Assembly (NCBI GenBank): GCA_013399875.1 | Contig: VXAZ01009496.1 | Coordinates: forward strand, 625,275-689,274 | Reading direction: 5' to 3' | Source: Gymnorhina tibicen | Lineage: Eukaryota > Chordata > Aves > Passeriformes > Artamidae | DNA length: 64,000 nucleotides | In this document: positions 35,984 to 47,600 of the stretch, one piece after another | How positions within the stretch are numbered: position 1 is the first letter of the stretch | How the letters are laid out: each line of letters starts with the position of its first letter | Made by a program: the position numbers and the translations under genes | The notes under the pieces: model-generated | Database searches by the model: none | What the model was told of the DNA's origin: nothing | The model's input: only the letters and a program-made list of their open reading frames with translations

Positions 35984-36879
35984 CTATCATTGGATATCTC
36001 AGGTTACTTTGAACCTATCTGCCCTTTACTCTCAGACCCTGATCAAGATCTCTCTTATGATATTTGAAGCCCTCCCACAGCTAGAGGTGATGTGCACTTA
36101 AAATCTTTAAACTAAGGAAGAGCTTAGAAGTTTAAACTCGGGAGAAAAACCTAAAAACTATAAAGTGAAAGACCAAAACTTGAATATGAGCTTGACCAAG
36201 AAGGATATCAGCTGGCTCCACATTTGCAGGAATTACTTTCACATTTTCCACCAAACATATTTTCCTCTCCCTGTCTCTTTCTCACACACTCACTGTGTGT
36301 TTTTCATACCACATAATAGTGTAAACAGATAGGTTTCAAACTTCTTGCAACACAATAACACGCAACATGCAGAGAATTATCCTTTATAAAATTTGTGTTA
36401 CTGTAGGTGAGGATGCTAATCAGCATATGATAGAGGTTGATACAATATTTTACTTGCTAATTAGGATAGAAGCTGGCAGCTAGGACCCAGTATGGGGCTG
36501 AGCAATACTGAATAAAGCTGGATAACACTTAGTGCTGACAGGCAAAGGACAATGGGCCAGCAGTTCAGATGAAGCTGGGCTTGTGAATAGCCCCACATAT
36601 ACCGTCTCCTTCAAAAGGTCACTTGCAAGCTGGGGCTACTTCAAACACAGCAAGGGTGTGCAGGTGATAACTGGTGGCAGAAGACACATATATGTGCATT
36701 TATATCTGTGCACCTGAAGGCTACATCTATTTTTGAATGTAGTATGTAATGCCCTGGAATATATAGCATAGAAAGAAGTTTTAGTTAGTAAATGTTAGAT
36801 TTCTACCTCTGAACAGATAGAAATTTCTTTGTGATCCTGCTTCCTGAGGTATAACATACACTGGGTTTTTGTTTTGCAG

Positions 36880-37015
36880 CTTTCTGTGTTGCCTTACAAT
36901 CCTCCTACTGCATTTGATTGGGCTGAGAAACCCAGCGGGAGGGGCAGGGGCAGGCATCACATGAAAAGACAAAAATACCTTACCAGACTAAGCTCCACGT
37001 ATCTCAACATGACAG
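36880..37015 (+). other. Exon-like segment (weak candidate)
   Basis: A pyrimidine-rich tract ending 'tttttgttttgcag' precedes position 36880, and 'gacag|gtaaac' follows position 37015. Together they give a 136-base segment with reasonable acceptor and donor signals. It is open in the frame starting at 36880 (product begins LSVLPYNPPTAFDWAEKPSG; contains a Gly/Arg stretch GRGRGR) and ends in phase 1. The protein is not recognised. Borders like these occur by chance at appreciable frequency. Confidence 0.12.
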
Positions 37016-37505
37016 GTAAACCACAGGGAAGAAAACACAGATCCTGTGTGATCAGCAAACATCTCAGGAATAGATGCATAGATACAGAGATGTATACAAT
37101 TTACTAGGTTGTGCTGCTTTTGTTTTCTCAGTGGTCAAGAGCAAATTAGGAAATCCCTGTGTAAAACATGCCTGAGCAGCAAATAAATCACAGGCCTCTG
37201 GCTCTAATAAATACAGATCACAGAAATTTTCTGCTCTGCTCCCAGGATTTTCTATGTTCTTTCACTCCCAGTTTCACAATCAACTCAGCTGCAGGATGGA
37301 TGGCATGAAGGAAGAGTTTAGAAGGGATGCTGAGCAGCCCAAACATCTGCTTTAGTCTGAGAAAATGTGCTGAAAATATCTTCAACATTGAAGATCAAAA
37401 GTTTTGTCTTTGGGACACCTCTTTCTATTAAAAATGAAGACTCACAGAATCACTGTGAAAACAGCAGTGCAACAGTATTTCATGCAACCTTCTGAAAAAC
37501 ATGGT

Positions 37506-37656
37506 CGTAGAATCAAAGAATTACAGAAAGGCTTGGGCTGGAAGGGACTTTATTGATCATCTATTTCCAACCCGCCTGCCAGGGGCAGGGAGGTCCCCAC
37601 TAGACCAGGTTGCTCAGGGCCCCACCCAACCTGGCCTTGAACACCTCCAGGGATGA
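37506..37656 (-). mobile_element. CR1 LINE fragment, antisense (~150 bp)
   Basis: Complement of a CR1 3' end: 'cgtagaatcaaagaattaca', 'ggcttgggctggaagggact', 'gaccaggttgctcagggccc' and 'ctggccttgaacacctccag'. It is closer to the remembered consensus than the 15.6-kb copy, suggesting a younger insertion. 5'-truncated; no coding capacity. Confidence 0.95.
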
Positions 37657-37982
37657 TCACACATAGCTGTCTGATCAGATCATTAAAAGCACTGGCAATC
37701 GTAGTGGATTGTATATACAAATTACTGAAAAAGGAGACAGTTTTTAAATTTTCATTTTATTAATGGTTTTCTCCTATGAATAATTTTTACTTTCTGGAAC
37801 AATCTTTAAAAGAAAAGTGGAACCTCTTTTATCATGCAAATGTCAATGCAAAAATGAGAACCAAAATTAAACTACAGGTTACACAAAGAAGAAAGAAACA
37901 TATCAAAGTTGCCATGAAAAGCTCACTTCTCCCTAGGGAAATTAAACTTGCAAATGTATTCCTTTTCTTTTCAAACATTTGT

Positions 37983-38016
37983 CCTTTTTTTTTTTCCCTT
38001 TTTTTTTTTCCCTTTG
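37983..38016. repeat. Polypyrimidine T/C tract
   Basis: Two T runs of about eleven separated by CCC and followed by CCCTTT. The tract ends in 'gcag' and so imitates a strong splice acceptor, but the sequence after it soon runs into a stop. Confidence 0.9.
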
Positions 38017-38300
38017 CAGGTGCTGGTGGGAAATCAGGGAAGGTATTCAAATGTAGATTAATTTAAAAATATACATCTGATTGGATACTGTATTTGCTGT
38101 TAGCTTTTACTGACTGCAATTCAAAGGCTCAATTAAGACAATAAGAAGAGACTAAGATGAGGCTCTTCTAATAGACGTCTCTTCCTTCCATAGAGAGCAA
38201 AGATAGTTATTTTAAAAGAAAGGTCTTGTACAGCCAATTCCATATGTGTAGCTGAGACACAGAAAACTTTATTTTTAAACACTCTTCCATAAGTGATGAA

Positions 38301-38328
38301 CAAACACACACACATGCAAACACACACT
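38301..38328. repeat. Short interrupted (CA)n microsatellite
   Basis: CA repeats interrupted by 'catgcaaa'. Short and impure, so probably not very polymorphic. Confidence 0.8.
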
Positions 38329-41300
38329 CAGAGAAAAAACCAACATGTTGCAGACACACGCTCAAAATCCAACATTTAAATCTATATATTCTGCCAACCT
38401 GACACATTAAAATTCTGGCATCAAGTGATTACAAACATTGGTGATTATCCAAAAGGATTACTTGCTTTCTTCATCAGTAATAACTTATACGTGAAGTATG
38501 GGAGAGAGGAGGTGAAAATCCATTTAAGGCACATTTTTCCCTTTCATGTACTTTTGCTGTGGTCACTGCCTGCTTCTCCCTCATCTTGCTGGAGTCTGCT
38601 TTGGGACTTCCAGGTGTGTGTTCAAGTTCTTTAGCTTTTCAACAGTATCCAGGGACAGGGGCACCTTTCAGGAGGAGCAAGGCTCAGACAAATTGGATGT
38701 ATTGGGCCCATGGGGTTACCAGATCTGGAAGTCCTCTCCCAAAGTGTCCCAAGTCTTTTAATGTGTACCCTGGTGACTCACTCAGTACAGCAGCACAGCC
38801 CTCAGCATCCTGTCCAAGACTGAGTTATGGCAGTGGATTCACACAAAGTGCTGCCATCACCAAAAGAGAGCAGAGGATGATAAGGAAAAGTCAGGCTATT
38901 GACAGCCACAGCATTTCCAATGTAAAAATCCCCAAAGATAAAGACATTTTCTGTTTAAACAAGGAATGAGAGCAACTCTGCACATTCAACTCCAACTGCT
39001 TGTCCTTTCTCCAGTGCCAACCACGTCCACCTACGAAATCCATCCAAACAGAAGCCTCTGAAACCTACCATCTTAGCCAGCAATTGAGCCCCTGACTTTC
39101 CTTTCCAGAAGTCTCAGCGAGCTGGGAATGTACATTTGAAGCATCTTCATTTGCTGTAGAGGAGCAGAGCTGGATGGTGCAGGAGCCCTGAGGAGTGGGG
39201 GTCAGCAGCATCCCACCTTGAACAGCCTTTACAGCAAAACTCTTCCAGCTGGAGCCACTGCTTAGTGATCCCTGCTCTGTGCCAGAGCTGCACAGCCCTG
39301 AGCACCCTTTCACTGCTTCACTACAGCAACACAACTCTATTAAAAATTCACTTCCTAAGTCTCCCCCATGCTGGTGAAAAACGTAAGACAAGCTAATGTA
39401 TTCAGAAGGTCTTCAGAGACTCTATGCTTTATCTCCAGGATTAACTATATTGAATTTAATTATTTTAGTTATATTTATATTAGTAGTTCTTACATTAGAA
39501 CCCAATTAAACTGCTTTATTCTGAGAAAAGAATTATGAGAATGATGTATTTATAATTTTAATTCTGTTTTCATCAACATTTATTACTATGAGGTGTTTTA
39601 TTTGTTATTGTTCTTACAATACTTGGTCTTGATGTTTTTTCAGCAGGAAGTTGTTTTTCTATTAGTGGCACTGTTTGTTAAAACCATTACAAGATATGCT
39701 CCATGTGCTACTGAGGAGAAATGTCACTGTTCTGCATTCAGGCACAGTTTTACCCTGCCATTTTATTTTCTGCTACTGAATAAATTCTGACTATGATATT
39801 TTTCAAATTATTTAGATTTTTTGATCTTCAGTTCTGCAGCAGATTTAAATTAAGAATAACTGGAGAAATATTGAAAAAATGTTACTTGGATAAACAATTT
39901 TAAACGTTTTTCATATAATTGCTATTACCACAAGCAAGACTGCCACCCTTTCTTCCAGAAAGTCCATTGATTATCACCTCCAATTCAGAAAAAAATTTCA
40001 TAGAGGCTATAGGTACAAAGGCATACTTTATGCAATACAAAAAAAATCAGTGCCGCATGTCTTTAACACTGGTGTTTGAATGGTCATCTGTAGTTCCTGA
40101 GTAATCTGTTCTGCAGCTTCCTTGTCTGAGCTTCTGGCCTGCAAAACAGCTTCTCTGCACAATATGAGGTATCTGTGTTAAGGGAGATAACATTCTCTTT
40201 TTAAATTTTTCTTATGTTCACAGATTATATGATACAGTCATATACATCTCTACACAGGTAAATGGATGTATGTTTCTATATATAGATAGATGCACGTGGA
40301 TATCTATCAATATATACACATATATTTATACATGAGCCCAAAACCAGTGCCTATCATGCATGTAACCCACATGCCATGGGAATAGGATTAAAAAAAAAAT
40401 GCTGGAGCATTGTAGAAGACAGCAGTATTTGCCAGAAAAGTAAATAGTTACCTGTAAAGTGTTTTGCATAGAGGTTTATATGGTGCGTCTGAAAGACCAA
40501 GCCAGGCTTGAGAAAGAAAACAGAATTAAACTCACTGTCTTTACTTTCTGCCTTTAAAGGTTTTACCAATTATTATTAGTTTCTTGTTTCTTACATAATT
40601 AATGGACTTCTGGCATTCCTTTAGAATACTCTAATGTACATCTGAATTCCTATCACTTACACTACTTTTGCCCTAGCCATTATAATTTAATGTGACAATT
40701 ACTTATTCCACACACAAAAAAATTCATAGAATCCTAGATTCTTCTTAGAAAACATCATAAATTAGCAACAAACATCGGTTTTGTAACTTACTTTTCAGCT
40801 TTGAGGTTAAAAAAAAAGTATTCCTGATCTTGTTAGGGAATGTAGCTAGTGCACCACCTCTACGCTTATGAATAGCTTGGGTTTTAATAGGTAGTTTACA
40901 TAAAAATTACATGGTGTCTGTGAACAGTAGAATTATTCTAGAATGGAGACACTTAGAATTACTTTAATGCATTGGTTTAATACACTTCAGCAGCACTCCT
41001 ACAGCATGTTTTCAACTAGGGAGGAAAGACTGGGCAATTTTTAATTGGTCAAACCTAGTTTTAATGTAAACTGGCTGTGCTCAGCTGTACTTCATAACTC
41101 TAAGGCCTCTTACTATGGTGGAACAATAAATAGCATGTGATAATTACCAATTCTGCCAGAGCACACACAGTCAAACAATATACTTGACAGAATTCAGCGA
41201 CCTCGAGGCTACACTGTCTGGGCTCTCATATATAAAACTGTAAATGACAGGAGGAATAGGAGCTCATCTCAGAAAAGAAAACGACTGCTGCCAACAACTT

Positions 41301-41825
41301 GCCTCAGTAAGAGGTATGGCTCGACTGGCAATGCTCAGAAGGCACGTTCATTTGCAAATGTAGACACAGAAAAGCGGTGTTAGGCATCCTCAGAGAAAGG
41401 ACTGTCCTGATCTAGGGTGGAAATATTTGCTTATGGCATCAGTGACAAGTATAATCTTTACAGTACAATCACGTAAGCCATTTGGTGATAGGTCCTCAGC
41501 TAAAAAGCATGTAGCCCAGGAACCCCTCTGGGGTACTTCATGAGCAAGGAGATTAAAACAAAGAAAACTGAATCCCACGGGAAGAGCAAGAGATGATTCC
41601 TACTGCAATGCATCACTGGTCTTGCTGGGTATTTGCCATCAAAGACTAGGGACCACTACTTTGGCATATACGCTTCCCAGGGAAAAAATGCTATCTTATT
41701 TGCTTGCTCTGCATTTGGCACATTCCATTGCTGAGACCATTCATCAAGGAATCCAAGAATGTCCTGGATTTAACAGTAACTCAGAAGTCAGACAGGCATT
41801 TAAGTGTTTGGCTGAAAGATGGTCT

Positions 41826-42183
41826 ATATGGAAGGCTCTGGGGAGATTTTATTGCAACCTTTCAGTACTTTAATGGGACCTATAAGAAAGATGGGGACAG
41901 ACTTTTTAGCAGTGCTCATTGTGTTAGGACAGGGGGTAGTGGTTTTAAACTGAAAGAGGGTAGATTTGGATTAGACGTAAGGAATTTTTTTACAATGAGG
42001 GTGGTGAGGCACCGGAACAGGTTGCCCAGAGAAGTTGTGGAGGCTCCATTCCTGGAAGTGTTCAAGGCCAAGCTGGATAGGGCCCTGAGCAACCTGATCT
42101 CGTGAATGGCCCATGGCAGGAGGGTTTGGAACTAGATGATGTTTCAGGTCCCTTCCAACCCAAAGCATTCTGTGATTCTATGA
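41826..42183 (+). mobile_element. CR1 LINE fragment, sense (~358 bp)
   Basis: Sense CR1 3' end with part of the ORF2 terminus and the 3' untranslated region. A frame running through 42105 encodes the recognisable end of the CR1 ORF2 protein, including RNRLPREVVEAPFLEVF and then KAKLDRALSNLI. It is followed by 'tttggaactagatgatgttt', 'cccttccaacccaaagcatt' and the terminal 'ctgtgattctatga'. It is truncated at its 5' side, so only the tail of the polyprotein remains and no endonuclease or reverse transcriptase motifs are present. The 133-codon frame starting at 41704 includes about 40 codons of non-CR1 flank. Confidence 0.95.
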
Positions 42184-42672
42184 ATAAAGTGCTATTCATA
42201 TAAGCACAAGACCTGCAGTTGGTGTGAAATCTGTTTTAGAAGTGTAACAAGCACAGTTGTTGCCAGGCTACTTATTTTATTTCAAATGTTGGAAGAGACA
42301 AAGCAGACAATGAGTCTTTTCTTGGATGATTGCTTTAAGAAGCAAATGGTCATTTGGGGACTCCTGCTTCATTTCATTTCTTTTTCTTTATTTTAAGTCA
42401 AAGCATAGCAAGAAGAATCCTCTTGTTTTCCACAAGACCTTCACAGAACAGCAATACAGCATCCATTTATGGGACTAAAAATCTTCACATTATTAAGGCA
42501 TCCACTATTTCTCATAAATGCAGCTCTGGGATGTGCTGTCTTGTATTGGTCAAAAAGACTTACAGCAGCCAGTAACTTAATCTAACATCCATTTGAAACT
42601 ACCAGAGAATACTCTTGCAAGGCTAAAGATATGTAAGATAACATCAAGAAATCAAGCACCTGAACAACTACA
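42184..42672. other. Noncoding spacer between CR1 and LTR
   Basis: About 490 bases of unique sequence; nothing identified. Confidence 0.6.
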
Positions 42673-42756
42673 TACCATGTCTTGGGGTGACTTTATGCTG
42701 TTGTATCCCCTATCACTGATCTATGCCCAGACATGATTCCTGAGCCTTTCTATGCC

Positions 42757-42763
42757 TTTAAAA
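42757..42763 (+). promoter_or_regulatory. TATA-like box of LTR family A
   Basis: TTTAAAA, 79 bases into the LTR. The same word is present in the inverted copy at 21.4-21.8 kb. Position and orientation fit an LTR promoter; activity is unknown. Confidence 0.45.
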
Positions 42764-43175
42764 CTGGATGCAAGAGACAGAGAAAAAAACTGAGTGAACT
42801 TTTCAAAACAGTTTGTGCTTCAAGGACACAGAGATTAGCTACTGCTGCAGAGGAGCAGAGGAAGCACTTCTTGCTTTTCAGTCAGCTTTTCGTCTCTGTT
42901 TCTTTGGAGAGAGACAGAGAGTTGAGGTTTTTTTTCCTCTGGGACTTCGGCTTTTCCCTTCTTCTCTTCTGGACTTGTTCAGAACATCAGAACACCAGAA
43001 CACACTGGGACAATTTCCACCCTAGGCCCGGAGGGGGGACCACGCTGACCCAGCTCCGAGGAGGAGGAGAGACAGAGACCACACCCACGGGACTCTAAAA
43101 TCTTTCAGGTTTTCTCTCACAGTGAGAGGTTTTGTTATTTAGCATTATTATTACTCCTTTCCTGTGTGTTTGTTA

Positions 43176-43181
43176 AATAAA
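43176..43181 (+). terminator. LTR polyadenylation signal AATAAA
   Basis: AATAAA followed by 'tagtttttattttctcc', a T-rich downstream element. It would end LTR transcripts and could also end passing host transcripts on the plus strand. Confidence 0.5.
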
Positions 43182-43330
43182 TAGTTTTTATTTTCTCCTT
43201 CACTTTCCTCTGAGGAAAATCTTTTTTTTCCCAAAGCTGGTGGGGGAGGGGTGGCTTTAACCTGCCTTCCTTTGAGGAGACATTCCTTTTGGACATTTCC
43301 CTGAATTTGGCACCAAACCGCCACATACCA

Positions 43331-44499
43331 CTAGGAAGTACCACATATTACACAAACATGGCTTTATCTCTCCTTATACACTCTAAACACAGTAATTTTT
43401 TCCTTTAAAATCATAATGGCAATGAACACATCTTTCATTCATTTCCTCACTTCAAGTTTTCAAAAGAAGTGCCTGAAAGGGTGACATTACTTTCTTCTCT
43501 AATGCCTTTAGCTGTAGAAGTTCCACATGATTAAAATTATCTTCCATAGACTGGGAACCCCCAAGGAGGCAGCAACAGATGAAGCATCATCATTTTACAT
43601 AAAATGGCAAAATCTGCATATTTTTAAAATAACATTAATAATTTTATTTTCATCTTTCAAAATCATTATGTATGAAAAGATGTTCTATTTGTAGGAAATA
43701 CTAAAATAACCTGGGAAGAGAAGGAGTACTTGAGCAAAATAAAAGGACAATCTCATTATTTTGCAGTGACCTGTCTCAGCTTGATTTGTGTGGGTGATGG
43801 ATACTAATGAAGCTGACAGGCTACAGAGGAAAAACTGTCAGATGAAAACTCTTAAAGAAACTAGTAAGAGATTAAGATCATTCAAGAGTCCAAATTAGTC
43901 ATAGCTTTCAGTATTTTGCAAAATTAACTCAAGCTCTCAATATCTCTAGTTTTGATGATTTTGAAAGTACGAAAATACAATGTACCAATTCATCTGCAAA
44001 TAAAGAAGTAGACAAAATTTTAATCAAGAGATTGGAGACTAAGAAGGAAGCAATACAAATTAAGGATTAATAAACCATGAATGATTGACACAGGCTTGGA
44101 CCTGAAAATCAGACATTTCTTGTGCGAAAAAACCACATTTTAAAAAAAATCCTATTACTAGAAAGTCACTAGGAGGTAATCTTTATAAATCTCAGAGCAT
44201 GAAGGACAAAGGCTGTGGTACATTATTAGCTCCCCTTAAGAGATTTTGCTACTTTTGTTTTGATTTTCATCTGAGTTTAAAGCTGGCCATTTCTTTGAGG
44301 TAATACTCAAACCAAGCCATTGACAAGAAATTTTAAAATTTAAGGAGGAAGTGCAGCTTGCCAATAGCCTTCTAATGTCTCTCAGTAGAAGCATGCACAC
44401 CTAAGTTAATGATCCCATTATTTCATTACCATCAACCAGAAATTTCCTTATTGCAGCTCCAATAGACCTGTTGGCACTGCTTATCTTCTCATCTTGCAG
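43331..44499. other. Noncoding stretch, nothing identified
   Basis: Unique AT-rich sequence to the right of the LTR; no features recognised. Confidence 0.5.
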
Positions 44500-44678
44500 G
44501 GAACGCCTTCTGTGCTGGAACAGCTCAGCAGGCAGCTCTCCTAATAAACTGGCACTTTCAGGGAAGGCTTCTGGACCTGAATGGCTTCACCCAGACACGG
44601 AGGACAACAGGAATATTTGTAAACCTTTCATTTCAGCGCTGCTTTACAGATCACTGGAGGCTTGGAGCTGTCTGTGGG
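44500..44678 (+). other. Exon-like segment (weak candidate)
   Basis: A pyrimidine-rich tract 'cttatcttctcatcttgcag' ends at 44499, and 'ctgtggg|gtaaaa' follows 44678. This gives 179 bases open in a frame read GG-AAC-GCC-TTC (product includes AQQAALLINWHFQGRLLDLN and FTDHWRLGAVCG). The in-frame stop TGA comes 21 bases after the proposed donor. A second frame in the same strand is also open (81 codons from 44471), which weakens the coding interpretation. Product not recognised. Confidence 0.12.
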
Positions 44679-47600
44679 GTAAAAGTGTACGATGGCTGAT
44701 CCACGCAATGCCTTGATACCTTGTTTCTGTCAGTGTTTCATGTGGACAGAACTCTACTGTCGAGACAAAATGAGACATTCCCTGACTCACCTCACATGTT
44801 CCTTGTGATTCAGCAGTCATAAGGAACCCTCTTTTTGAAACTCTACTTTATTTTCAGTGTCTGCTTATTTTAACCCCATGTGTAACCACTTGTTGTACCA
44901 GTACTTTATCAATAGTTGAAAAATTTATTATATTTTTAATATATAATATATATTATTAAATTTATTCTATTAAGATGCTCTGCTATAATTGCAGCAGAAG
45001 AACATTTAAGAACTGTACCTTGCTGAAATGCAAGGATTTATTCCTTGTTATTACAGACATTATTATAGAGGACATCTAGAGATCTGAGGCATCTAAAGGC
45101 AAAATAATAGTAATAATATCTTATTCTGAAATCTTGTTCTTTTTCTGGGCTTGATTCATGACTTTTGATTGTCTAGGTTAGCAGTACTTGACCTTACCAA
45201 TAATTCTGAGATTGTAATGGACTCAATTCTTTTGAAAGATATTTTTTAAAAAAATCAAAATAAATAATTGTTTTTTTAAAATCCTTGGGTCTTTCACAAT
45301 ACAGAATGACAGCAGCATTGCCAGACTTCACTTAAGGGATGCATGTACAGTCATTTCCACACTGCACAACCACTCAGGAATTATCTCACAAAATGATTCA
45401 GATAAAAGCTCCTGCCTACAGAAATGTACCGATTTGGGTAACAAAGATTACACAGTGACAAAATGGGTGACAAGACTGACCTAGTTGGACACCATCCCTT
45501 TCCCTGGTTCCTCTGGCTGCCTGTAATGGGAACTGCCAGTAAGCAAAAGCACTGAGCACACTTAGCCACTGTGCACAAAGTCACACAGCACCTCTGGTTT
45601 CACTCTTTCTGAGCCCCTTGAACAAGGTCAGAGTGCTGCTAGGAAGGAGAAAAGAAGCATTTGGTGCATAATAAACAGTGTTGTTAATCAAGAGAGAGAC
45701 TTTCCCTAGCCCTTGCCCAGATGCACAGATCTATAAACAAGCATGTGAGGAGTTTTGCTCTTTTCTGCACCCTTTGGGCAAAGCCAGGCGTTGGGGAAAG
45801 GAATGACTGCTCTTGGATCAACCCCTGAAGTGCGAATTTCCCCAGAGGTGCCCTGGAAATGAGAAGCAGTGTTTCATCCACAGTCCAGACCCACACTGGG
45901 GTATTGGGCAGCTGAAAGAAGCCTGCATGCTGTTATCTCTTTTGGGCAGAACCTCTCGTAACTAATGTGTACCAGCAAACATTGCCTTACACACAGTTTA
46001 GCTTTGAAATGCTGTGGAGACGCGTAACTAATCACCAGAACAGTCAGGATGTCATCTCTTCCCCATTCCCCATTTGAAAAAAATCAATAGAACAGAATTG
46101 TGTTGTGAGACTAATTCAGTCCCATTAAACACCAGTGTAAATATCCACTCTTTTTCCATTTAAAATGCAATTCCAAATTAAATTCAAGCATCAACAATAA
46201 TGCTTGGATACACAGTGCTTCAAGCAAGTACTGCTCACAGCATATCTGCTAATTTTGCAGTAACTTCTGTCCTAACAGTTCTAATCAGCAGTTAAGCAGA
46301 GAGGTGAGCCCATGAGAAATTATAAAATTAAATATTGAAACAATTAAAAATATGCAGATAATAAACTATATCTGTTGGCCATTAATGTTACAACTTCGTT
46401 GTTTTTATTCAAGAGCTCATCTAAGAAATTCTCAAGACAATTCTGACTGATTGGACAATCAGACTGACTGCATAATATATGAAAATGGGAGGCAACCAAA
46501 ATAAACGGTTGATGTCTGAATTTTCCAAACACTACATGAAAATTTGCACCCTTATACCTTCTGCAAAAAGACCTCCTTGTTAACTGATGATTTCTATAAG
46601 AAGATCAGTAGTTTACAGAAAAGTTTTTTTGTTTTTTTTTTTTTTGCAGTTGCTAAGTGTGGCTTCAGTTTTGCAATGCAGAAGTGACAAGGTTAGAGGG
46701 TCTGGGTTAGTATTTTTTGGATGGTTGGATTTTTTTGTGTGTCCAGCACCAGAAAAGAGGCTGTGGCTGGGAAGACCAGATTTCTAATTCAAATAATAAT
46801 GAATTCTACCACCAGTAGTCATTCCCCATTTTTTTGACACAGAAGACTGTAGTAAGTGATTATTTATCAGTCATATCTGATAAATGCATCCAAGAAAGAA
46901 CGACATAAAGTTCCCATTTTTAAGTGAATTGCAGAAATAGGCAAGCTGCCAAAGAAATATTCATATGTACAAACATACACAGATATGTACACACAAAGCA
47001 CTTCAGAAAAATTCTTGTAGCAGTAGAATGCAATCCTCTCTGTCATTGACACCTACTATTATTTATTCACAGTTTTTTAAGATGGAGATGAAAGGATTGC
47101 TTTTCCCGCATCCATCCTCTGATGACTAAATTTACAGTAGCAAAATAGTGATAAAAATAAATCCCTGAGAAATGCTGTTGTTTTAATTCATGACGTTGTA
47201 TCATGCTGAGAAATCAGTCTCTATCTGAAGTTGGATTACATAGGAGTCAAACATCTATTTCTCTGAGTGCAAGTTATACCTTTGTGACAATTCCTTTGGA
47301 CTTTTTTTTATTGTCATTATTAACTGCTGGACCAGTCTGATCTTTTTGCCATAACTCAGTAGCTAATGTATCAAGTAACACTTTGAAAATTTGACTGCCA
47401 AGAGCTAGTGCCCTGTTTACCAATTTTCCAGTGTGGTAATTTTCCAGATAAAGGAAGATGTTGTCAGTCACTGTAAACTACATGGGACCTCATTACTGAG
47501 TACAGACATTCCAATTAATCTTAAATACATGCAGTGCCAAGAGAGTAATTAGCAACAATAAATTGCTGTGATTTTTTAAAATAACAATTGCTCCTACAAA

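Larger units (their letters stand above)
27354..36879. other. Long noncoding stretch with homopolymer tracts
   Basis: Over 9 kb without a recognisable gene or transposon. It includes a 13-A run (29321-29333), an imperfect inverted repeat at 28905-28960, an 18-T run (35575-35592) and an interrupted A-rich tract (35904-35983). Patches at about 30840-31020 and 32440-32660 are of mixed composition with few homopolymers and could be conserved noncoding elements, which cannot be judged without alignment. Confidence 0.45.
37657..41825. other. Noncoding stretch with simple repeats
   Basis: Contains a T/C-rich tract (37983-38016), a short CA-rich stretch (38301-38328) and an AT-rich, GATA/TATA-like low-complexity zone around 40220-40335. 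The frames at 38425-38969 (plus) and 39065-39391 (minus) are not recognised as proteins. Confidence 0.5.
42678..43325 (+). mobile_element. Solo LTR family A, copy 2 (intact)
   Basis: A complete 648-base LTR, TGTCTTGGGGTGAC...AAACCGCCACA, with a perfect 5-bp target duplication TACCA (42673-42677 and 43326-43330). A TATA-like TTTAAAA lies at 42757-42763 and a polyadenylation signal AATAAA at 43176-43181, followed by a T-rich stretch. The plausible U3-R-U5 order is therefore on the plus strand. The centre (about 42990-43100) is GC-rich. No gag, pol or env sequence flanks it, so it is a solo LTR from recombination between the two LTRs of a provirus. The frames at 42733-43098 (plus) and 43135-43344 (minus) are readings of the LTR. 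The 5-base duplication fits ERVL-like elements. Confidence 0.94.

Noticed and set aside
38018..38050. A GAGGKSGK peptide resembling a nucleotide-binding P-loop.
   Set aside because: The spacing does not satisfy GxxxxGK[ST], the frame stops soon after, and it lies right after a polypyrimidine tract.
42733..43098. A 121-codon plus-strand frame as a retroviral or host protein.
   Set aside because: It lies wholly within the solo LTR and contains its noncoding signals; no retroviral domain is present.
21404..43344. Two similar reading frames (MSKRNFSSKEGRL... at 21404 plus and MSKRNVSSKEGRL... at 43135 minus) that look like a conserved protein family.
   Set aside because: Both are antisense readings of the same LTR family, so their similarity comes from the repeat and not from protein selection.
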